From Lunularia cruciata (Eukaryota > Streptophyta > Marchantiopsida > Lunulariales > Lunulariaceae), in contig OX419759.1 of assembly GCA_948567375.1 (NCBI GenBank), positions 7,284,744-7,348,743 of the forward strand: a stretch of 64,000 nt of DNA, read 5' to 3'. The notes under the pieces were generated by a model. The model did not search any database. It saw only the letters and a program-made list of their open reading frames with translations, and was not told the DNA's origin. A program made the translations under genes and the position numbers. Positions 1-11,090 of this stretch are shown here, in pieces; position 1 is the stretch's first letter; every line of letters begins with the position of its first letter.

Positions 1-32
1 TTAAATTAAATTAAATTAAATTAAATTAAATT

Positions 33-122
<90 letters not shown>
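1..122. repeat. Compound microsatellite (TTAAA)n-(TA)n-(GA)n
   Basis: Three simple repeats follow each other directly: a pentanucleotide TTAAA run (about 1-37), a TA run (about 38-104) and a GA run (105-122). No gene signal is present. The window starts inside the array, so its full length is unknown. Confidence 0.95.
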
Positions 123-1335
123 ATGAATGGGATGCTAGATGAGGAGGAGTATTGTCTATGGTAGTTCTTTTAAGTCCCATGCTAAAGAACAGAAGTAAGA
201 TGTACTATTCAAAGTATTCTTGCCCACAAAAATATAAGAATAATAATACATAAACCCCAAAAGGTAGAACACATAATAGAGATAATACCAAACAAAGAAG
301 AAAAAGGAGAAAACAAAGTAAAGACAAAAGAAAGAAAAAACAAATGAAGATGTGAGAAGTTGACTATTTGCGACCAAAGATGATCACCCTTCCTCTAAAC
401 TTTGTTCCAAACTCAGGTCAATCCTCAACACAAAATGTATACCTTTTGCTACCCCATCACCAATCCGATGGAATCTGCCCTAAACTCTAAACTGATCTCC
501 TAACTCACCTAAACTAGCATCGGAACCTGAAATCTTCTTAGCCATGACCCCTAGTTACAACTCCTAACTCATCTTACAAAGACAGGGAACCTAAAATCTT
601 CTAGTCATGACCACTTAGGTGCTAGGCTTAAATCGTATCTCGAGTGTACAATAAGAGAATAGGAGGTTTCAATAAGTGTTTTATTTTATATTATTTCGCA
701 TTAACATCCGTACAATTGTTTCCGGATATTTATGGGAAGTCTATGGGTGGAGTTGGGGATACAAGCCTTCATCTAGTGAGCGAGATTATCTTTAGTTGTA
801 AAATATATAAGGATTTTTAGTGTTACGAGAGATTTTATAAATTTTAATATAAAAAAATATAATTAATGACCTTGAATAAAATGCATGGAAAAAATTTATA
901 ATATATAATATATTCATAACTTTAACTAAATGATTAAATTAAACCTCTTCGTTCCACTAGTCGCATGTGAAATCAAATTCCACTACATGGTCCACCCTAT
1001 TGAAGCGCACGTGAAATTAAAATAATTCATGCATGTGAAGTCAGAATGAGACTGGCATGAGTTGTCATGAGTTGATCGTTTCATTTGTTGATCACGTGAG
1101 GAGTGCAGACTAGACTAGAGTGGGTCATTTTAGTAAAATAAGAGAATCGTTTTAACGTTCCCTCCCTTTTATGGTAAACTTCGGATCTCTAAGGGTTTCT
1201 GCGTTATCCATAAATAGCCGAATCAAAACCCCTAATGGGTTTCTTATTGCCTCATTTCCTGAGTCAGGCCACGCTCCTGCATTGGCAGCAGGCCAAGCTG
1301 TTCTCCTATTCCGTCTTGTTACTTGTTGCTCTCCC

Positions 1336-1349
1336 AAACCCTAAACCCT
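1336..1349 (+). promoter_or_regulatory. Telo-box-like motif AAACCCTAAACCCT
   Basis: The motif AAACCCTAA followed by AACCCT matches the plant telo-box, which often lies near promoters of translation- and replication-related genes. No gene that it would serve can be recognised nearby, so its role is uncertain. It is only about two units long and is not a telomere. Confidence 0.25.
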
Positions 1350-1520
1350 TCCTCACTGAATTCCCAAAGACCCCAAAAACATGAAGTCTCCATTTCAGTT
1401 AGTTTGGATCAAAATTTCCATGGACCATATTGTGACCTTCCGCCCGCGATAAAGCTCAAGCTCGCGTTAAAGTAACCGGGAGTATCGGTCTATCATGGGC
1501 ACAGTTATCGAGAATTCCGC

Positions 1521-1547
1521 CCTACCCTCCCCTCCCCTCCCCTCCCG
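1521..1547. repeat. CCTCC-type pentanucleotide run (G-rich on minus strand)
   Basis: Five blocks of three to four C alternate with T or TA. On the minus strand this gives five G-runs separated by single A (or TA) linkers, the arrangement that can form a G-quadruplex. Confidence 0.7.
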
Positions 1548-3318
1548 ATTTTACTCCTTTTCACAGGTTCATAGGTTCTTCACAGCAATCATAATCTGGG
1601 ATATTGATGATCATTGCGTTCTATATATAGTAAACTTGATGCCGGTACACCTCCCGAGAGCACAAAGCATTCATAGCAAATAATCCCGTCCGTCAGTCCT
1701 CTTGTCACCAAATGATGACGCATGGACTGTGACTCGCCTTCTGCCTTGCTCTTGTAACACCCGTCGCTCACAATTGAGTGCACTCACTGCTTCTTGACGT
1801 GGTAGATTTCCATCTCGGTACCGTCTATCTTGTGAGGAGTTTGAATGCACATATAGCTCCAGGCGCGAGAACATCAAGACAGTTTGTTGAGCAGGTGTTG
1901 ATGGACTGGATCAAGGTATCAATTAAACTACTAGACAAGAGACATGGTTCAGAATAAAACCATCGTGTATACTTAATTGAGTATCGGATTCGGGAATCTT
2001 GTAAAGAATCTAACGGAAGTAAACCGTTGGAGTTGAGATTTATGATCGCACGGCTTTCCATCCCTACTTCTTCACGGGCTTATATTCCTTCTCTTGGAGA
2101 CTTAGACCTAAAGAATCTTGTATTGTAGGTAGGAAGTCTTTCTTACGGTCCATACATTAAAACTATATTATGACAGTCCTTTCCTCTGCATGTGCCCTTA
2201 CTCTACTTTACTAAATTTTGGAGAAGTACAGGAAATTGTTTTCTTATTTCCTTTCAATTTGAGGTTTTAGTCCTAGCCTCAATCTGCCTTGGAAATTGAC
2301 TAGTGCATTTGAGTTGCAGTTTGGTAGTGGAAATTATCCGAAGGTTTTCAGTTTTTCATTTCAATGCGACGAAATGGTAATTACGATGAGAGTTTGGAGA
2401 GGTGTTTTATAGGATGTCATCTTATTAAATTCCATGGATTTAATTAGAGATTAATATTTAGATCTTGAATAATAAATAAATAAATAAATAAATAAACTCC
2501 ATTTTGAGTATGCACAATCAAATTGTGCTGTTTGCTAGTGGCTAGTATGAAAATGAAACATAATCAATCAATCAAGCTATTTTGATTTGAGCTTGAATAT
2601 ATTTGTTAAATTAAAGAAATTCAACATCATGTTGTAAAGATCATCTAGCAAAACTATATGAAATTTTCAAGATGATGTAACAAAACTACTTAATAACCAT
2701 AAACAAGTTAACATGCGTGTACTATACTGATATGAAAAAAGAGTCTAAAATGAAGCAATTAGGAAATTAAGTTTAACTCTTTCATAAAAAATATATACTT
2801 AATATAAGAGTATCTATAATTTTATGAATAAAAGTACAAAAAGAAGACAGGAGTAAATTCTAAATCTACTCCATAAAGCTTCAGTTTGGAAAAAAAGATT
2901 AAAATTTCAATATGATATTTTCATAAATTTTATATCCATCTACAGGTTTAGAATTAGATTCATGTTTATCTTAGTTCTGTAGAAGTAAAAAAGATGTTCA
3001 TGTTTGAGGTACGATATATTAAACTATTTAATTTCTTGTCATTTAAAATAATGCTGAATAATGTTTCAATGATGTCATAATCGTTAAATTACAAGTTCTT
3101 TTTCTCTTTCTGCACAGGCTATAACTTCTAGTGGAGAAAATATCTTTGCTTCTTATAATAACAGACATAACTACTTTTGAACAGGAAAATATTTATGTAT
3201 TTAATATTCGGCCTACGCAAGCCTCAGGAACCCAGGGAGTCATTCAGGCCGGCAATGATGAAGAAATTCTGAAGAAAAGTTCCTTGCTCATCGAGATTCT
3301 TCTGATCCTACAGAATGT

Positions 3319-3650
3319 CCTACAGCGTGGGGCAAATAAAACTCTCAACAATATTCCGTCCTTCTGCAGCTTCCTGGATTCTCATAGGGAGTTAGTTCTC
3401 AGGTCTTGCCCCGAACCCGCGCCGCGGCCCCCGAGCAGAGAAGGATCCTATAGATGGAGGACCGTTAGGAATATCCCCACCTGCAAGATCTGTGTGTCCT
3501 ACAGAAAAGAGCAAATAAAACTCTGAAGAGTATCCTCTCCTTTTTGCAGGGTTCCTGGATTCTCATAGGGAGTTCGTTCTCAAGTCGCAGGGGAGGGATC
3601 CTGTAGATGTAGGACCGTTAGGAATGTCCCCAACTGGGAAGTCTTGCTTG
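3319..3650. repeat. Diverged tandem duplication (about 170-190 bp unit)
   Basis: Two adjacent blocks share the same order of phrases: CCTACAG, GCAAATAAAACTCT, TCCTGGATTCTCATAGGGAG, then GGACCGTTAGGAAT. The first starts near 3319 and the second near 3500. A 131-codon open frame (3131-3526) runs over the first block but looks like chance, because the second block does not keep it. Confidence 0.7.
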
Positions 3651-5630
3651 TTAATTCTTCTGTGGAGGTGAGAGGACATTGGAGGACTGCTCATTGGAGG
3701 AAATTCAGACTCCACATGCTTTTTATATAGGATCCTACAAACTATCTAGGGTGGGCTAACTAACATAAAGTTCTCTTCCGGCTGGTCCTAATTATCTTCT
3801 AAGGTTTGGAGATGGAAGATAATTAAGGTACACACCTACCTCCGGCTAATTTTCTTTTCTCTCGGCTACAACGTCTATTCCAAAGCCACTCAATTAGAGT
3901 AGTGAGAAAACTATTTATTTAATGTGTCGGCACTTTGCATAAAAGGAGACTCCGGTTTATGGATGGTTTAAAGATGGACGTGTTTCTTGGTTGTGCATTT
4001 TTTAAGCTATAGATGTAGTATTTAATCTGTTTTTGAGGTACAAACGAGTGAGAGGAAATACAAAGAGACTGAAGCGTATTGAAAGTGTTGATGTCTCAAA
4101 CTCTAAAGCGAAAATTGCTGTGTTGTCCATCATTGAATCTTTTAAGCACATGCAATGCTTTTGTTTCAGGATTCTGATAAGAGATTCTTAAAGAAAATTT
4201 GCTTTTAGTCGGCTTTTTGAAAAGCATTTTATGAATTTTTCAGTGTAAAATCATGATTACTTTATCTGCATGCATGCAGGAAATCAAGATTTGAAAATAT
4301 ATTCTACCAAGATGTATAGGATATTATCTGTCGGACTACATGGAAACAATGAGTGATTCCTTTTCTGGTTGGTCTCCTAGGGCAGGAAAAGATGACCGCC
4401 TAAAAAGCGCTAGAGGTCCAAAGAAAGCAAAAAGAACTTAAATACATGTTATAAAAATAAAGAAAAAGTATTTATTCCACGGAACACCACAACCATGATT
4501 AATATATAACTTGATGTATCTAAAAATCTGAGCTAAATGTGAGCTATTTTTAATCTTTTACAAACGTTTCATCATGTCTATATCTCCATCCCAGCTTCTG
4601 CCTACAATGTTACTTCATAAAGTCGAGCGATAAGAAACACTCTCAAACAACATTGCCCAACTTCTAGATGTGGTGTTAAATAAAACTCATGGAATAATTT
4701 ACCGTTATTGCCATGTCGAGGTAAAGAGAGCTTAAGTTGTACTCAAGTTGTACTACAGTTGTACTCGGGGGTTGAGATCAAGAAAGACAAGAAGGTAGTG
4801 CTAGAGGCGATCGTTTCGTCGTCTTCTCAATCAGTGCAAAATGCGGCGCTCAATTCAAGATTCAGCAGCAGCAGCAGCCGTCCGCGGGAGAACAGACAGA
4901 AGAGTGAGCGAGCGAGCGTGGTCGGCGACTCTGACCGGGAGATAATCCATTCAACCAGGTGCCGCGCTGATGTCACTGTACCGGACGTGAGTAGCTGTAC
5001 GGGAAGTGAGTAGCCACTCGTCGATAGGTTTATCATGTCCTCGACCGTCATGTGGCTCCCTCCCTTTCCATGTCAGCGAAAGCCAGTCTTCCACTATCGG
5101 CTGTCGCTCGTGTGTATGTATATGGAAGCACATTCTGCAGAGATAGACTTAACCAATTTCTTCCAAGCTGGCCAAACGACTTAACTAACCGCCTTGAAGC
5201 CTTGACGCGGCGAACCAGTCCTACGTAGCAATAGATTCGCAAACACGTTGAAGGATTCCTCAAATGGTGTCAATAAAAAGTGGTCAGTATTAAAAGACTT
5301 AACGGACCCATAAAGAACGTATATACCAGCACGAACTCACTCCATGCTAGCTAACAACTCTTGGATGCCACAAGGAAACCACGTGATGCTTTGTTTGGTC
5401 AACGTTTTGCCATCTTGGCAGTAACTTAACTCCAAGTGGCAAAATATGGAGGTTGGTTAGGTCTCCCGCATCTAAATACGTTGGAATGAAGCATGTTTTG
5501 TAAATGTGTGTCAGTATATTATCACTTTTTCTATTGACCTGGAAATATTACAAGTTATGGGACAGAATTATTTATTCGCTACTTCCTCATTTAGGGGAGC
5601 AAAATCTGCAAAGTGCGTATAAACGGCCCA
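3651..5630. other. Intergenic stretch, nothing recognised
   Basis: Short overlapping frames only. The 101-codon frame at 4708-5013 contains a serine run made by a small AGC repeat and is opposed by a frame of similar length. I see no domain and no splice-linked continuation. Confidence 0.5.
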
Positions 5631-5639
5631 CGTGCAAAG

Positions 5640-5795
5640 GATAAAGTCTGGTTTAATTATAGAGACTTTCCATAGCTCGACTACCTTAGGTGTAGTAGGG
5701 CAGATTTATCATATAGACTCTGTTTGGGTTTAGCTCCTTGTACGGGTCTTCCCATCCTTCGTTTTCCTATGCGATCTTTCCTTTTACTGGATTAC
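5640..5795 (+). repeat. repT dispersed repeat, copy 1
   Basis: Shares the 3' core GTCTTCCCATCC with the other copies. Upstream it aligns over about 70 bp with the reverse complement of the 8.2-8.4 kb copy (TAGACTCT, GCAGATTT and the CTTAGGTGTAGTAG-like block). The strand given is the one where the T-rich end is 3'. Confidence 0.75.
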
Positions 5796-6494
5796 AGGAG
5801 TTATCGCCTTATGGAATCCGCTAGTGGTTCCACACAGCTATTTACTTGTGGTCTTGTAATATTGTAGTATTTTACTATTTTACTGTATACCTGTAAACCA
5901 CAAATTCAGGTCATTCTGACGGAGTGTCGAGTTAATATGTTAATTCATTTGTCTGCATTTCGGATATTTCTGTTATGGGCTTTACGATCTTCATTCTTTC
6001 CAAAAGGTTACTAGCAGTCGTTCCGTCATTGTTATGACCTGTCTTCATTCCCATAGCATTTCTGTAAAATCTACAATTAAAACTCCTCATACGTTCTAGT
6101 CAAAAGGCATCCAGTTTTTTAAATAACAGATTTAAAAGTCACCATTTTAAGAATTAAAGATTTTCAGAATTTTTAGGAATCAAGTCAGTTACCATAAGTG
6201 AACGAAGAATGGCCAAAATAGGCGGAAAAGAAATGCAACCACCAACTACGAGTACTGTATTTCCTAGAACCAAGTAGTAGAGCTCATATTTGACGTCGTA
6301 ATATACAGGTCGTCTCGTATCTCAGCAACCGAATCGGGACGGTCCCGCGTTTGTAGCCCACGGTGCAGGAGATGCAGACTCTCTGCCAAGTTAAATAAAC
6401 ACAGAGACTCTCTGCAGACATGAGTGACAAGTTAAATAAAATCTCGAATTTAACTTTATTTTATTTTATTTATAGGCGACCGCGGAGGAAAAAT

Positions 6495-6690
6495 AAAGGA
6501 TGGGAAGACCCCCATCAAGCCGTACAAGGGAGAGAAAAAAAAGGTAACAAAGGATTTAACAAGGATGTGTGAAATCTGCGTCGAGAAAGTGACGGGAATC
6601 AAAGGCTCACTTCAAGTCGCCACCGTCAAGGTGATAGGTTATCTGGGGAGAGTAGGCTCCTTGGACCAGGGTTACCGGAAAGGGTAACCA
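6495..6690 (-). repeat. repT dispersed repeat, copy 2
   Basis: In minus-strand sense it carries TACGGCTTGATGGG, GTCTTCCCATCC and a T-rich 3' side. Toward the 5' side it keeps the GCAGATTT-like block before diverging. Confidence 0.7.
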
Positions 6691-7329
6691 TGGTCACGTG
6701 ATGCATGCGTGACTTCCCAGCCCGGGCAACGAGATGAGCGACGTCAGCTAAGCTGGATATATTTCTTGTGTCGTAACAGGAGTTTTCCTTGCCATACTCG
6801 TGACGTGGTACTTGTACCTTTTTGATTCCGTTGTATATACATTACATATACGTCATATGCAGGAGATTGCTGGTCGCATGATATTAACGCGTAAGGATCT
6901 TGACACACACACATTTCATTGACGTATGCAGTAACAATGTTCGAGTGTTAGTTAGGATGAACTACGGTAAGTAGATTTTCGTTTAATGGCCACTTAGTGA
7001 GTAGTGAAATCGGATGCTGATATTTCTCCTGCAGGGAACTGTAGTTGAGAAAATTATCATGTGGACAACCTGATGAATCAGACTGCTAATCCACATGAAG
7101 GAATATCTTTCCTAGCCTGGGATACAGTAAATAACAACGGAGATTGCTTGATACATTTTGATATTGATGATGGAAAAAGTACCATTCGATGTGCTGATGC
7201 TTATTTGCTGATATTGCTATGTAATAATTACAGCTCGATATTCGCTCTGTTGAATCATCAAACAAACAACACAATATCGCATGCACTCGAGAAGGAAAAG
7301 AAGAACAGCCTGACTCAAACATACAGACT

Positions 7330-7530
7330 GGTCCTGTATCTTGAGATTCTACTAATATTAAATATGTTCTCCACATTTAAATAACAACAACTTTTTGAGA
7401 TTCTACTAATAGTAAATATTGTTCTTCCTCTTTAAATAATACCAGCTTCTACAAATATGAATATTCTACATATGAATATGAATCTTGAGATTCTACAAAT
7501 ATGAATATTACTTTTGCCTTTAAATAACTG
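7330..7530. repeat. Three imperfect AT-rich direct repeats
   Basis: The phrase TTGAGATTCTAC followed by AAATATG/TAAATAT and CTTTAAATAA recurs about three times at 60-110 bp spacing. It overlaps the end of two opposed chance frames (7061-7384 and 7086-7376), neither of which has a recognisable domain. Confidence 0.6.
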
Positions 7531-7999
7531 CAACTTCTTCATGTGATATTTTCATAAATTCTTGGTATCCATAGGAATGCTATGGGGGTTTACCAAAAGT
7601 TTACCTCTATATACATAAATTTTATTTTCTCTAAAGAGAAAGGGGAAAAGTATACAAGGCACAAACAAGTGCTAAAGGAAATAAAGAGAGAGAAAGACTC
7701 ACTAGCCCCAAGTAGACAAGAGGCTCAATAGTCCAAAATGTACAGGAGAAAAAATAGGACTAGGGCCAAAAAGCGTCTCATTGAAAAAGCTCTTTAACAA
7801 AATGTACAAGAAAAGCTAACAAGAAAGTACTCTATTTTGGTGTATGTCTTCTAGTGGTATGTTTGGTAAGTGGGGAGGAAGGACCCTAACCTTGCTAGGT
7901 GTTCATACTACTGCTGCTAGTCGTTGAAGACATAAAGCTTGGGCATGTTAAAAAGTGATTGATATACATTGTCAATAGTAGGTTGTGAGCACAATTTGG

Positions 8000-8222
8000 A
8001 GAAACAACCAATGCAACTCTTCTTTGCAACAAACCTCACATGGCTTCCTTGAGGAAACTGTCAATGTGGTGATGAAGATACCCAAATATCTCAATTGCAA
8101 GAGGCACAAAGGTAACTAAGGATAACTGGGGTGTGTAATGGTATTACTTGGCTATAGAGGAGGAGATTGTCAAAGTGTTGATGAAAATGCCAAAATATCA
8201 TAGTTGCTAAGAAGAAGGCAAC
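8000..8222. repeat. Diverged direct duplication next to repT copy 3
   Basis: A phrase of the type GTCAATGTGGTGATGAAGAT...CCAAATATC...TTGCAAGAGG recurs about 120 bp later as GTCAAAGTGTTGATGAAAAT...CCAAAATATC...TTGCTAAGAAG. Identity is moderate, so this is an old duplication. It abuts the 3' end of repT copy 3. Confidence 0.5.
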
Positions 8223-8227
8223 TGCAT

Positions 8228-8480
8228 AGAAAAAATGAAAGATGAGAAGACCCCATCAAGCCATTTAAGGGAGGGACAAAACAGGTAAAATGGGGCTAAA
8301 CCCCAATAGAGTCTACATGAGAAATCTGCACTACTGCACCTAAGATATCCGAGCTATGAAAATCATACAGTCTACCCATAACTGGAACATCCAAAAAAAA
8401 TCACCTAATGTGATTGCTCTCCTATGGATTGCACCAGCCACTAAGGAGACAAATGTATCCAAGGAGAACCAAGGCACACA
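8228..8480 (-). repeat. repT dispersed repeat, copy 3 (longest)
   Basis: In minus sense it shows the GGGGTTTAGCCCC palindrome, CATTTTACC, GTCCCTCCCTT, GGCTTGATGGGGTCTTC and a T-rich 3' end. The 5' part (about 8360-8480) aligns with the 57.78-57.87 kb copy around AATCATAC and ATTGCACCA. An 87-codon minus frame (8340-8603) overlaps the 5' part and could be a coding remnant of a parent element, but I do not recognise it. Confidence 0.8.
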
Positions 8481-8639
8481 ATAATTCTCCTTGGCTTTAG
8501 AAGTAATGGACTCTGTTTCTCTCACCTCTATGCTTGCACATGCCGATGACTTTACTTGTAAGGGGTTTACAACCACCACATTCTTCAAGGTACATCGAAC
8601 CATCTATGCTTCCACTTGATAGATAGTTGATCTAACCAT

Positions 8640-8720
8640 TGTACAATCTGAACCTTGTTCATGTGGCTCATAGGATCAAAATCACTCTATCATGTCACCA
8701 ATGGTATTACAGACTCCAGC
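8640..8720 (+). other. Possible degenerate retrotransposon primer-binding site
   Basis: The phrase CAATGGTATTACAGACTCC near 8698-8716 loosely resembles the plant initiator-Met tRNA primer-binding site (TGGTATCAGAGC type) used by many LTR retrotransposons. No LTR pair can be assigned to it. Weak call. Confidence 0.2.
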
Positions 8721-9306
8721 TAGTAGCCTCTCCACCTAGTGCACATCTTGTGCCTTGTTCGATGTGGTCTTCTATCCTTCTTGTTTCCCTATATGCGGAG
8801 GTAATCACATACTACATTAATGATATAAATCGGTTATTATTTGTACACTTAGAATGTCTTTTCCACGTCTGCATATAAAAAGGGCAATGCATAGCCCTTT
8901 ATATAACTCGTTCCAGGTTTTTAACTTTTTATTGAAGGAGTACAACCAGCCCACTCAGCTCCTTGAGATAATACAGTAGGCGTATAGTTGCTGTCCAATT
9001 CAAATGAAACAATTAATCATCTTCTCGTCGACATGAAAGTGGTCGAAGCTCCTGAGTAGAAAGCGATCAACTCCTGCACTCTTTTTGTTTGTTTTGTTTT
9101 GTGTGCAATCTTAAAACGCACTGGGTCTATCATAAGGAGTAGAGATGCTCCACCATAGATGCTCCCGCTCTATCTTGGGACTCTGGATTCCTCAAATTGC
9201 GCTGTTTCAAACGCGTTGCTGCTGTTGCATCCGTGTTGACAATCACTAAACACCAAAGTTCACGGGAGCTGCTGTATATCAAACGCGACATACCTAGGAG
9301 CAGAAG

Positions 9307-9420
9307 AAAGGATGGAAGACCCCATCAACTGAACAGGATAAATTCTAAGGGGTAAAACCGAGCTGCTGTAGTTGGTCACCGCCGTCCTCGATAACAACGT
9401 GAAGGATCTTGATCCCTAAT
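9307..9420 (-). repeat. repT dispersed repeat, copy 4 (diverged)
   Basis: Keeps the core in minus sense (TTGATGGGGTCTTCCATCC) and a GGTTTTACCCC block. The flanks are diverged. Confidence 0.6.
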
Positions 9421-10890
9421 AGAATATCTTTTAACTGAAAACTCCGACCATGATTCGCAATAATAATGATGGTGATCTAGTAGTGAGTCAGATTCTAACA
9501 CCGTATTCAAGGAGTGCAGGTGTGCATGATCGAAATGTTTATCAGAAGTTCCGTTTTGATTGTCACGCTTGGCAGCAATCGCGTTGTTTCTCTGTACAGT
9601 AGAACTGGGTGGAGATCTGATTCAAATTCACAGGTTTGGTGAAACTGCGCAAAAGTTAGTTTTCCTCGTTGCTTGCCTGTATCTCAGTGTAACCATACTG
9701 GCCTGTCTGGACATGTGCCCTATTTGAGGTGCACCCATGCCCTTACGGTAAGTATATTTAGGTTCAAAACGATATCACCAAAAATGATATTCACGTTTCT
9801 CATATAAGATTACTGAAATTGAGAGATCTTCATTCCTGAGAGTCCTTCACTTTCATATTTACTACACACAGGAGATATTAAGGCATGCAATATCCAACTT
9901 CGCTTACTCGAATGACATACTCTTCTGAAACTCTCTGCAGTGCTACAGTCTTCAGCCCTTCGCTTAACGAGCATGCTTGAGGAAACAACAGTTTAGTGAA
10001 TGATCAGGTGAAATTGTTCCTTGAATGCAAAAGGCAATCGGGAATTTGCTAACCTGAAATAGAGGAATTCAATGGCTGTAAATGCTGCCACTGACATCGA
10101 GAAGGCTAGATGAGCGTAAAAGAAGGGTCAAAGAGGGGCACATATTACCCGATGTTAACCAAGGAAAATCCAGAGGGATGCATGAGATCGTCATAGTAAT
10201 CACTACACAAGGACCTTCGTAAGGAAAATATACCTCACCTTTACGAACGGTCGTCCATCCTTTTCTTCTATTGTGTCCAACCTGTATTCTTCCATTTGAG
10301 GAAGATTGACAAGTCTAACACTGCCATTTGCTGTTTGTGCAGAATTTCTTTACCAGCCTGTTTATGCTTTAATAAGCATTTAACGAGTTTCTTCTCCGGC
10401 ATGCTCCTGCTTCACAGATTTATTGTTGCCCACCGTGCCGGTTAAGGATTCCTTCATTTGTCAGATTGAATCTCTCTTCGTTCCTTCCGTGGGGTGTGTA
10501 TGATATAGTCTTCTCCACCCGTTGCACTTCCCCGGATAGGAAAGATATGTTTGAGATGCGTTTCTCTTCGAAGTTCGCCGTATTCCGCCTGCAGGTCAGG
10601 CATGGGCATGGGCCATACGATGTCATTGATGTAGAAAGTGAGTTCAGAAGGCTAGGAATCGGATGAACATTTGGTATAAATGTTATTTGGTCGAGTCGTA
10701 GGTAATGGCAGTGCTATTCAACCACCTCTTCTACTTTCCCCTATTCTTTAGTCAATGGTGCACCACCGTTTCTTACAAGATGAGAGGAAGAACAAAAGTT
10801 AAACTTCAACTCAAAACAATATACTGAAGAAGCATTGACTAGCCGTTTAAAATACTCAGGCTTATCATAAGAACTCGACATTTAGAAGCG
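9421..10890. other. Intergenic stretch, nothing recognised
   Basis: No helicase-like or other conserved protein fragment is visible in six frames. The pair of opposed frames near 10420-10666 shows no known domain. This matters because a conventional Dicer N-terminus would be expected somewhere upstream of 13.5 kb. Confidence 0.5.
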
Positions 10891-10936
10891 CAAAGATTTG
10901 AGCGGAGTTCTCAATAGAACTCCGTTCAAATCTTTG
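10891..10936. other. 46-bp near-perfect inverted repeat (21-bp arms, 4-nt loop)
   Basis: The left arm 10891-10911 pairs with 10916-10936 around the loop CAAT. The only departure is a C-to-T change that gives a G:U pair in RNA. The structure is isolated, lies in non-coding DNA just left of repT copy 5, and could be a small-RNA precursor, a fold-back transposon or a miniature element. No flanking target duplication was recognised. Confidence 0.85.
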
Positions 10937-10974
10937 ACTTCCTAAAAGAGTATACTCTCATATTGGTATTATTG

Positions 10975-11090
10975 GGGCCTAGCCCCATTTTACCTCTTTT
11001 GTCTCCCCCCTTGTACTGGTTCATGGGTCTTCCCATCGTTCATATGTTCTATGTGGTCGTTCATTTTTTTCTCTAAGAGTTGAATAACTA
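10975..11090 (+). repeat. repT dispersed repeat, copy 5
   Basis: Plus sense: GGGGCCTAGCCCCATTTTACC, CTTTTGTC, GGGTCTTCCCATC, TTCTATGTGGTCG and a long T run near 11066-11072. Its order of blocks is the same as in the copy at 23.04 kb. Confidence 0.8.

Larger units (their letters stand above)
123..3310. other. Intergenic stretch, no supported gene
   Basis: Open frames here are short (under 80 codons), overlap on both strands and resemble nothing I know. Small simple-sequence items: a CCTCC-type run at 1521-1547, an AAAT run near 2470-2495 and a short telo-box-like sequence at 1336-1349. Non-coding transcripts cannot be excluded. Confidence 0.6.

Noticed and set aside
1336-1349. Interstitial telomere repeat
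   Set aside because: Only about two AAACCCT units; more likely a telo-box or chance.
3131-3526. 131-codon open frame on the plus strand
   Set aside because: It crosses a diverged tandem duplication whose second unit does not preserve the frame, and the protein has no recognisable domain.
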